IMG/VR virus record: IMGVR_UViG_3300040959_000451
Span: 1-42,828 of that record
Direction: 5' to 3' (one strand)
Source: a virus
Length of the DNA stretch: 42,828 bases
Shown: positions 37,611 through 42,828 of the stretch, in pieces
How positions within the stretch are numbered: the first letter of the stretch is position 1
Layout of the letters: each line of letters opens with the position of its first letter
Position numbers and translations under genes: made by a program
Notes under the pieces: model-generated
What the model saw: only the letters and a program-made list of their open reading frames with translations
Told to the model about the DNA's origin: nothing
Database searches by the model: none

Positions 37611-37688
37611 ATAAATTAAATAAATATTTATTGATTTATTTAAATTTTTATTTAACATTAAACAAACAAAAACTTTAGGGGGTTAAAA
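37611..37688. other. AT-rich leader before 37689
   Basis: Nearly pure A/T sequence with TTTATT and AAATA runs. TTGATT, 17 bases and AACATT could be a weak promoter. It carries the ribosome site AGGGGGT just before the next gene. No reading frame is supported; it may extend the unwinding element of the iteron region. Confidence 0.4.
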
Positions 37689-37925
37689 ATGAATCCGTTT
37701 GAAAAAACATCTGTAACAGGCAAGAAAGGCTTTTACTTTGATCAGTTGTCAGAAATACAAGCTGGTGTAAGCAACGCTAAAATTTTAAAAGTTATGGATG
37801 GAGACAAATTACACTCAGCAAGAATGTACATAAATAAATACTATTCTGGCACTGGTGAGAATTACAAGACAAAGTTTGTTGACGGTAATCTATGGGTTGT
37901 AAATCTTGGATCTGAAAATAAATAA
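37689..37925 (+). CDS. Hypothetical protein (78 aa)
   Basis: First plus-strand gene after the iteron region, with AGGGGGTTA upstream. The product (MNPFEKTSVTGKKGFYFDQL, then AGVSNAKILKVMDGDKL) is small, soluble and basic. No family recognised. Expression probably begins in the AT-rich origin region. Confidence 0.65.
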   Translation: MNPFEKTSVTGKKGFYFDQLSEIQAGVSNAKILKVMDGDKLHSARMYINKYYSGTGENYKTKFVDGNLWVVNLGSENK

Positions 37926-37948
37926 ACTTAATTAATGGAGATTGAAAA

Positions 37949-38182
37949 ATGAAAAATAGCACAATCAAGAAGGTAAGCTTTATCACTACTTTGGTTGTTT
38001 TATGTGTAGGGTTTGTTGCGCTAGTTGATTACTTCGCATCAAACATGAAAGACGCACCTAGTTACATGGAAGCTTATAACGCTGTCGGCTCTGTTTTGCT
38101 GATACCGTTTATGCTTATTGCTGCATTGGTTGTTTATTATTTTGATGTTGTTATTGATGAGGTGGCTGGCGATGATGAGTAA
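37949..38182 (+). CDS. Small two-helix membrane protein (77 aa)
   Basis: GGAGATTG lies upstream of the ATG. The product has two clear hydrophobic helices (FITTLVVLCVGFVALVDYF and LLIPFMLIAALVVYYFDVV), a polar loop and an acidic tail (DEVAGDDE). It is holin-like in topology but lies among early-type genes, so a membrane regulator or exclusion role is equally likely. Confidence 0.65.
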   Translation: MKNSTIKKVSFITTLVVLCVGFVALVDYFASNMKDAPSYMEAYNAVGSVLLIPFMLIAALVVYYFDVVIDEVAGDDE

Positions 38183-38501
38183 AAAATACCAACTAAGCAA
38201 AAAAGGCATTGAGCGCCTAGAGCAATTTAAGCGTGATGTTGTGAATGGTGATTGTCAAATCTTTCCTGAGAAATGCAGAGGTAAAATTGTTTACTTTAAG
38301 GTTCATTCAGATTCTGGACTAACGTGCGTGTTTAACTTGAACGAAAGTAAAGTTAAAGAAAATGCAATTAAAATGATTGATAAAACTTTGACTGGTGAAG
38401 TTGAGCGAAGAATAATGACGCATGACGGTAGTAAGTATTTTTGTGTGGACGATGGTTGTGCGCTACTTGATAGCGATGTGGAGGAAGTTAGCAATGCCTA
38501 G
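38172..38501 (+). CDS. Hypothetical protein (109 aa)
   Basis: I start at the first of two adjacent ATGs (38172, 38175), after GAGGTGG, overlapping the stop of the membrane protein gene. The frame extends upstream in the ORF but those residues overlap that gene. The product is charged and soluble (KKGIERLEQFKRDVVNGDCQ; GKIVYFKVHSDSGLTCVFNL) with two late cysteines (FCVDDGCALL). Function unknown. Confidence 0.6.
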   Translation: MMSKKYQLSKKGIERLEQFKRDVVNGDCQIFPEKCRGKIVYFKVHSDSGLTCVFNLNESKVKENAIKMIDKTLTGEVERRIMTHDGSKYFCVDDGCALLDSDVEEVSNA

Positions 38502-38679
38502 ATACAGTGTAAACATTAATGGTAATGTCGTTAAATTCAGCGCTAGGAATCAGCGTGAGGCGATTTCTCATGCTTTTCGATTAAGTCCTTATTACTCGAA
38601 TTTAAAGCGCTTAGAATCACGCTGGTGGCTTCTTGTGTATGTTATGTTAATTTTACTTGGTTTGTTTGCGGGGTGGTGA
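38494..38679 (+). CDS. Small protein with C-terminal membrane helix (61 aa)
   Basis: GAGGAAG precedes the ATG at 38494, which overlaps the previous stop by eight bases. The product has a basic first half (MPRYSVNINGNVVKFSARNQ) and one membrane helix (WWLLVYVMLILLGLFAGW). Tail-anchored; function unknown. Confidence 0.6.
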   Translation: MPRYSVNINGNVVKFSARNQREAISHAFRLSPYYSNLKRLESRWWLLVYVMLILLGLFAGW

Positions 38680-38682
38680 TTT

Positions 38683-38925
38683 ATGAGTGAGTCAATATTT
38701 CCAAAGTTTGATAAGTGCAACTCTGTTAAGGTTTGGTCGCGATACGAAATAACAGACGAAATGATGCAATTCGGTTGGTCCGCATTTAATCAATATCAGC
38801 GCGGCTTAACTAGTGGTGAAGTTTCAGAATCTGGCTGCATTTATAGCAATAAGTTTTATATGGCATCTGCAAAGAAAACAAAGTCAGGCATGTGTAGTGT
38901 TTGCGTGGTATCTATTAATGAATAA
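38683..38925 (+). CDS. Hypothetical protein (80 aa)
   Basis: GGGTGGTGA lies upstream of the ATG. The product begins MSESIFPKFDKCNSVKVWSR and has several cysteines (GCIYSNKF; CSVCVVSINE). FGWSAFNQYQRGLTSGE suggests a helical surface. Function unknown. Confidence 0.6.
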   Translation: MSESIFPKFDKCNSVKVWSRYEITDEMMQFGWSAFNQYQRGLTSGEVSESGCIYSNKFYMASAKKTKSGMCSVCVVSINE

Positions 38926-39094
38926 CTTTCAACCAGCACAACCAAGTGCGTGCGTGATATGTGCAATTGATGAAATTGATAATGTGTTCGCTGATTTTGG
39001 CATTGAACTTGAGTTTGGTCAGGCAATTGATAACGAGATGCTTGCAACCGAAGTGGTTGAGAAAGTGATTAGTGATTTAACAGCCTCTATATGA
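38918..39094 (+). CDS. Small acidic protein (58 aa)
   Basis: I choose the ATG of 38918, which overlaps the previous stop. The product begins MNNFQPAQPSACVICAIDEI and is acidic and helical, with a CxxC pair. Its stop codon lies within the loop of the following terminator. Function unknown. Confidence 0.55.
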   Translation: MNNFQPAQPSACVICAIDEIDNVFADFGIELEFGQAIDNEMLATEVVEKVISDLTASI

Positions 39095-39102
39095 GGCTTT
39101 TT
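39082..39102 (+). terminator. Terminator before the terminase genes
   Basis: AGCCTC, loop TATAT, GAGGCT and a T run form a strong Rho-independent terminator overlapping the last codon of the preceding gene. It separates the early-type small genes from terminase. Confidence 0.85.
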
Positions 39103-39116
39103 TATTTTTAGTTATG

Positions 39117-39125
39117 TGGTAATAT
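39117..39125 (+). promoter_or_regulatory. Possible terminase promoter (extended -10)
   Basis: TGGTAATAT lies just after the terminator, 37 bases before the terminase small subunit start. It matches the TGn plus -10 layout seen before the protease, fibre, tail tube and portal genes, though the hexamer is less good. Confidence 0.4.
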
Positions 39126-39161
39126 TATGTTTAATTATTTATGTTTTTAAGGTGGTGAGTT

Positions 39162-39647
39162 ATGGAGTTGTGGGAGGTAGCTAAGAAAAGTGTAGGTAAG
39201 CCGCCATGCTTTAATTCCCCTGATGAAATGCTTCATAGAGCCTATGAGTATTTCGCGTGGTGCAAAGATAATCCTATCCATATTCAAAAACCATTCTCTA
39301 GCCAAGGTGAAATCATCTACGGCGATGAATTTAAGATGCGAGCCATGACTCAGGAAGGGCTTTGTGTATTCTTAAATATCAGCAAATCAACGTGGCATAA
39401 CTATCAAAATAAACCTGAATATTTGGACGTCACTAAACACATTAACGATGTAATGCGCGAGCAGAAGTTCACAGGAGCAGCTGGTGGCGTATTAAACGCT
39501 AACATTATAGCGCGCGACCTTGGATTGAAAGATAGCTCTGAAATCGAGCATAGCGGAAAGGTGTCGCATGATGTAAAACAGATAACTCACGATATGGACC
39601 CACAAGAAGCGACACGCATTTACCAAGATATGATTAATGCTAAGTAA
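39162..39647 (+). CDS. terS: Terminase small subunit
   Basis: The 161-residue protein has AAGGTGGTG upstream. CFNSPDEMLHRAYEYFAWCK and MTQEGLCVFLNISKSTWHNY (a helix-turn-helix in residues 69-91), with a helical C-terminus (ANIIARDLGLKDSSEIEH), match the phage DNA-packaging small subunit family (GP3_package group). It would recognise phage DNA and present it to the large subunit. It overlaps the large subunit start by eleven bases. Confidence 0.85.
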   Translation: MELWEVAKKSVGKPPCFNSPDEMLHRAYEYFAWCKDNPIHIQKPFSSQGEIIYGDEFKMRAMTQEGLCVFLNISKSTWHNYQNKPEYLDVTKHINDVMREQKFTGAAGGVLNANIIARDLGLKDSSEIEHSGKVSHDVKQITHDMDPQEATRIYQDMINAK

Positions 39648-41253
39648 AGACTTTGATTTTAAAAATCCAAACTACGCAGCGGTTTTGTCAGATAGACAGG
39701 CCCTACTAAAAAAACTTAGGTCAGATCCAAAACTTTTAGCCGCTGCAAAACTTCACTATAAACACCATCCTTGGGATTTTATCAGCACATGGGGTATGAC
39801 GTTTGACCCGCGAAACCTTGAGCGTGATTTACCCGCTGTTGTGCCGTTCATTCTATTCCCAAAACAAGTTGAAGCGCTCCAATGGATACATGCAAGGTGG
39901 CGAAACCAGGAAAGGGCGCTAGTAGAAAAAACCCGTGACTTTGGTTTGTCTTGGCTGTCTATTGCATACGGTTGTACGATGTGGCTTTTTTGGGATGATT
40001 ACACAGCTGGTTATGGTTCGCGTAAAGTTGATCTGGTTGACCGCCTTGGCGACCCTAAAAGCATATTCGAAAAAGGCAGGCAGTTTTTGAGGTTTATACC
40101 TAAAGAGTTTTTGCCGTCTGGATATAATGAGAAAGAGCACGCTAATTTCTTAAAGATAACCAACCCAGAAAACGGCTCAACACTAACTGGTGAGGGTGGT
40201 TATGATATTGGTCGTGGTGCGCGTACATCAATTTACTTTGTTGATGAGGCTGCATTCCTTGAGCGCCAAGAGGCTGCGGACGCTGCATTATCTCAGACAA
40301 CAAACTGCCAGGTTGACATATCAACACCGAACGGCAACGGTAACTCGTTTTATAGAAAGCGTTTCAGCGGGAAAGTTAAGGTTCTAACTCTCAGGTGGCA
40401 GGATGACCCACGCAAGGACCAAGTTTGGTATGATAAGCAAGTTAGAGAGCAGGACCCTGTAACAGTAGCGCAAGAAATTGATGTTGATTATGATGCATCG
40501 GTTGAGGGTGTCTTGATACCTGCGCTTTACGCCAGGGCTTGTATTGACGCGCATAAAAAGCTTGGGTTTGAACCTTCTGGCTCTAAAGTTGTAGGGTTCG
40601 ACATTATGGACGGCGGAAAGGACTGGAATACTACAGTAATGCGCCACGGGTCCGTAATTACCCATATTGCGAAGTGGCAACACAAAGAGCATGAGAGCCG
40701 CAAATCATATAAGCGAGTATACAATCTTGCGTATGAAAGTGGCGCCAGCATTATTTACGATTCAGTGGGCGTTGGCTCTAACGCTGGTTCAAGCTTTGAT
40801 GAGTTTAATAATGAGCGCAGCACGGAAAACGGTTATAAAAAAGTAGACTTCACTGGGTTTAATGCTGGCAGTAAGGATATCGTAAACCCGACAGACGAAT
40901 ACGCACCGGGCAAAACTAATAAAGATAAATTCTCAAACGTTAAAGCTCAATCAACATGGTCTTTTGCCGATCGAGTGAAAAACACTTACATGGCATTAGA
41001 AGAAGGTGAGCAATTTAACGAAGATGAAATGATTAGCTTTGATAGCGAGTCAATAGACCCGCAAGTGCTCGATGAATTTATTAGCGAGATGAGCCGCATA
41101 TTGCGCGACACTGATAACAACGGCAAAGACAAGGTAGAAAGTAAAAAGGACTTGGCAAAACGCGGGATACCAAGCCCTAATTTATTTGATGGCGGGGTTA
41201 TGGCTTTCGCTAGAGTTGAAAGCTCAGACTGGCTTGATGATTTTATTGGTTAG
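39637..41253 (+). CDS. terL: Terminase large subunit
   Basis: The 538-residue motor has a degenerate Walker A (VEKTRDFGLSWLS, residues about 90-102), Walker B (IYFVDEAAF near 198), a coupling segment and a C-terminal nuclease with acidic residues in VVGFDIMDGGKDWN, IIYDSVGVGSNAGS and SPNLFDGGVMAFAR. The spacing fits the HK97/P22-like and headful-type terminases, but the cleavage mode (cos or pac) cannot be decided here. It follows the small subunit without a gap; the portal is elsewhere, on the other strand. Confidence 0.92.
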   Translation: MLSKDFDFKNPNYAAVLSDRQALLKKLRSDPKLLAAAKLHYKHHPWDFISTWGMTFDPRNLERDLPAVVPFILFPKQVEALQWIHARWRNQERALVEKTRDFGLSWLSIAYGCTMWLFWDDYTAGYGSRKVDLVDRLGDPKSIFEKGRQFLRFIPKEFLPSGYNEKEHANFLKITNPENGSTLTGEGGYDIGRGARTSIYFVDEAAFLERQEAADAALSQTTNCQVDISTPNGNGNSFYRKRFSGKVKVLTLRWQDDPRKDQVWYDKQVREQDPVTVAQEIDVDYDASVEGVLIPALYARACIDAHKKLGFEPSGSKVVGFDIMDGGKDWNTTVMRHGSVITHIAKWQHKEHESRKSYKRVYNLAYESGASIIYDSVGVGSNAGSSFDEFNNERSTENGYKKVDFTGFNAGSKDIVNPTDEYAPGKTNKDKFSNVKAQSTWSFADRVKNTYMALEEGEQFNEDEMISFDSESIDPQVLDEFISEMSRILRDTDNNGKDKVESKKDLAKRGIPSPNLFDGGVMAFARVESSDWLDDFIG

Positions 41254-41272
41254 CCGCTATTGCGGCTTTTTG
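41252..41272. terminator. Terminator after terminase
   Basis: GCCGC (41253-41257), loop TATT, GCGGC and TTTTT. It starts at the terminase stop codon and also lies at the end of the minus-strand readthrough frame, so it may serve both directions. Confidence 0.75.
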
Positions 41273-41373
41273 GTTATGTTGTATTTAGAAAGTAGCTGAC
41301 CTGCCAAATAGTAAGAGTTATGCGTTAGGTCATAACTGTCATCATTAAATTGATTGAAAGCTAAATCAGCTAT
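41257..41373 (-). other. In-frame 38-codon extension after an amber stop
   Basis: The gene at 41374-42186 ends LRD then TAG. Directly after the amber codon the same frame continues with ATA GCT and 36 more sense codons (IADLAFNQFNDDSYDLTHNS, then YYLAGQLLSKYNITKKPQ) before the next TAG at 41257-41259. There is no canonical start codon that would begin a separate gene in this frame. The residue mix looks coding, so either amber readthrough or a recent stop mutation may be present. Confidence 0.45.
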
Positions 41374-42186
41374 CTAATCACGCAATTCTTCTTCTGGTGT
41401 TTTTGGTTTTTGTAAATCATCTGTAACACACCAGAAAGTATCGTAATCATCATTAAACACAAGTGACACATGCATACCGCCATCATTTACCCGTTGCCAG
41501 CATACTGTTGCTTTAACGTTAATGCGATTGAATGGCGCTAAAACCTCATCACCAACTTGCGGCCACTCCTTGCGCTCGCCGGTATCAACCTTGCAATATT
41601 TACTACCATCAAACTCATAACCAAGGTTTTCAAGTGTTGTGATTGCTAGTGACCCTTTAAGTGCTGATTCTTGTGCTTCCTTCACTCCGTAAATGCGCTT
41701 TTGTTTTGGCTCTTTAACTTCTGGCGTTGGCGTCTTTACATTCATTTTTGGTAATTGTGACTCACCTGCAAACATAAGGTTGTCGCCGTTGTTTAGTGGT
41801 TCATCGCACTTAGGCGGTATAGGTATTGTGATTTGTTTTTCGCCTTTGTTGGCTGCGGTTGCCAAACCGAAAAAGCAAAGGTTTAGATTACTATGACAAT
41901 CCAACACAAAATTAAAATAACGGCATTTCCTCCATTTATTACAAACCTTAATACCATTAACCTTAGCCAGCTCAATAATAAACTCAGCGTGTTCTTCGCT
42001 TTCAACCTTGCCGTATGTGTTTGCTAGGTATTCGCGGGTGATGTTTTTGTCGTTTTCGTGATTATCTTCAGCGGTTGACTTATCCCACTTTTCTCGTTGA
42101 TGGCTATAATAATTACTTTTATCTTGGTAAAGGTAGGTATAGCCATATTCAGATTTATATATAGCTGGGTAAACTTTATCGCTCAT
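41374..42186 (-). CDS. Hypothetical protein (270 aa)
   Basis: The start has GGAGATAG upstream and an AT-rich control region. The N-terminal third (GYTYLYQDKSNYYSHQREKW) is basic and charged; the middle has a few cysteines (NKWRKCRYFNFVLDCHSNLN) and a Pro-rich linker (TPTPEVKEPKQKRIYGV); the last 80 residues (YEFDGSKYCKVDTGERKEWP, then GDEVLAPFNRINVKATVCWQ) resemble small phage domains that contain a WPxxGDEV start. It lies between the terminase and the circular join and diverges from the small genes at 42301. A further in-frame segment follows the stop. Confidence 0.6.
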   Translation of the reverse strand: MSDKVYPAIYKSEYGYTYLYQDKSNYYSHQREKWDKSTAEDNHENDKNITREYLANTYGKVESEEHAEFIIELAKVNGIKVCNKWRKCRYFNFVLDCHSNLNLCFFGLATAANKGEKQITIPIPPKCDEPLNNGDNLMFAGESQLPKMNVKTPTPEVKEPKQKRIYGVKEAQESALKGSLAITTLENLGYEFDGSKYCKVDTGERKEWPQVGDEVLAPFNRINVKATVCWQRVNDGGMHVSLVFNDDYDTFWCVTDDLQKPKTPEEELRD

Positions 42187-42225
42187 TCTCTATCTCCAAA
42201 ATTAAATTTCACACACAGCATAATA

Positions 42226-42267
42226 TTAAAAATAATACTTGTAAAGCGTTTTGTTTAATATTATATT
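42226..42267 (+). promoter_or_regulatory. Early-type promoter with shared motif
   Basis: TTAAAAATAA (42226-42235), TAC, TTGTAA (42239-42244), 17 bases, TATATT (42262-42267). The arrangement is a good sigma70 promoter with the phage-wide 10-mer immediately upstream of the -35. It would drive the small genes at 42301 and onward across the join. The region also supplies the upstream area for the minus-strand gene at 42186. Confidence 0.65.
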
Positions 42268-42300
42268 TAGGTCTGACTAATTAGATGGAGATAACAAACA

Positions 42301-42612
42301 ATGCAAACAATACACGCAACAGAAGCCGCAGACGCAGCGCAAAATATTTACCGCAGTGATTGGATTGAAGGTGCGGCTAAATTAGTGGCTGCAAATGAAG
42401 CGCAATATGACCGTAGTACAGAGTGGAGCAATGAGCGATTAATTAGCCGTGACAATGTGTGTGATAGTATCGATATGATGCCACTAATTAACAAGTGGTT
42501 AGATGGCGCTGAATGTTGTGATTGCCGCGACGAACTAAGCGAATTAATTTATAACGCTGCTTATGATGAGTTGCAGCAAATGGCAGATGATTTTGAGATA
42601 GGGGTTGAGTGA
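42301..42612 (+). CDS. Hypothetical protein (103 aa)
   Basis: GGAGATAAC lies before the ATG. The product (MQTIHATEAADAAQNIYRSD) is acidic and helical, with an ECCDC cluster near residue 72 that could bind metal. Its stop overlaps the next ATG. First gene of the early-type run that crosses the circular join. Function unknown. Confidence 0.65.
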   Translation: MQTIHATEAADAAQNIYRSDWIEGAAKLVAANEAQYDRSTEWSNERLISRDNVCDSIDMMPLINKWLDGAECCDCRDELSELIYNAAYDELQQMADDFEIGVE

Positions 42613-42828
42613 TGAAGCTACAATTACCAGAAAGCGCGGATATTCAAAGCATTGAATTTTACGCAGCGCCAGAAGGTACTGCAAAGTTAAGAGATGAATT
42701 TTGCGACACTGACAATCTTGGTTGTAGGTTTATTGAAATAAACAATGGATGTTACGTTATTGACAACATTAGCTTTGAGGTTGGTTTTCCTTTATCTATC
42801 GATGATAATTTCAGAATTATAGAAAAGT
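42612..42828 (+). CDS. Hypothetical protein, 5' part (continues at base 100, ends at 155)
   Basis: The ATG at 42612 overlaps the preceding stop (TGATG). 72 codons lie before the window end, and after the 99-base overlap is removed the frame continues to 155, giving 90 residues (MKLQLPESADIQSIEFYAAP at the start, acidic, with FRIIEK and a basic end). No family recognised. The unbroken frame is the best evidence that the ends join. Confidence 0.75.
   Translation, partial: MKLQLPESADIQSIEFYAAPEGTAKLRDEFCDTDNLGCRFIEINNGCYVIDNISFEVGFPLSIDDNFRIIEK
42730..42828. repeat. Terminal redundancy, right copy
   Basis: Exact copy of bases 1-99. See the left copy for interpretation. Removing one copy gives a circle of about 42,729 bp. 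Confidence 0.95.

Overview
The window is the complete genome of a tailed bacteriophage with siphovirus morphology. The last 99 bases (42730-42828) repeat the first 99 exactly, and a 90-codon gene reads cleanly across the join. The molecule is therefore circular, or circularly permuted, and about 42,729 bp long. The AT-rich sequence, GGAG-type ribosome sites, sigma70-like promoters and gene repertoire point to a gammaproteobacterial host, plausibly marine (Vibrio, Shewanella or Pseudoalteromonas type); that assignment is inference. I see no integrase, no clear CI-type repressor and no DNA polymerase.

Layout on the circle: (1) 42.2 kb through the junction to 1.46 kb, small early genes ending with a DUF3310 gene and two tiny genes. 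(2) 1.5-4.4 kb, a head operon: DUF2213-type protease fused to a scaffold, decoration protein, major capsid protein. (3) 4.4-5.9 kb, a minus-strand island of five small genes. (4) 6.0-7.6 kb, a probable fibre pair. (5) 7.6-8.7 kb, a minus-strand cluster of very small membrane or exported proteins, divergent from (6) 8.8-10.6 kb, small plus-strand genes, several membrane-bound. (7) 10.7-12.4 kb, head-tail connector genes. (8) 12.4-12.9 kb, two tRNA genes, Ile2(CAU) and Asn(GUU), in otherwise non-coding sequence. (9) A minus-strand HTH gene at 13 kb. (10) 13.5-23.7 kb, the tail operon: tube, chaperone-like protein, tape measure, distal tail proteins, a 1345-residue tip protein, a fibre, a lipoprotein and a DUF1353 protein. 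(11) 23.7-24.6 kb minus, the lysis cassette with an M15 endolysin. (12) 24.7-25.3 kb plus, a Mom-like DNA-modification gene. (13) 25.3-27.7 kb minus, MuF and portal, separated from the other head genes and from terminase. (14) 27.7-37.2 kb minus, the replication and recombination operon: ribbon-helix-helix protein, DUF3987 ATPase, CHC2 primase, zinc finger, HNH, SF2 helicase, PD-(D/E)XK exonuclease, SSB, RuvC-like resolvase, dUTPase and DNA adenine methylase. (15) 37.2-37.7 kb, an origin-like region with inverted arrays of 11-bp iterons. (16) 37.7-39.1 kb plus, small genes. (17) 39.2-41.3 kb plus, terminase small and large subunits. (18) 41.3-42.2 kb minus, one hypothetical gene followed by an in-frame extension beyond its amber stop.

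Two promoter classes can be seen. Early-type promoters carry the 10-mer TTAAAAATAA just upstream of the -35 hexamer. Structural genes tend to have extended -10 boxes (TGnTAyAAT) without a good -35. At two places where an early operon ends and a head operon begins (protease at 1531, portal at 27656) the same composite appears: TGCTACAATAA, then a terminator-like hairpin whose T run goes directly into the start codon. The most interesting items are the iteron arrays beside a ribbon-helix-helix gene, these composite start sites, the shared early motif, the Mom-like gene in a genome that also encodes an adenine methylase, and the displaced portal/MuF pair.
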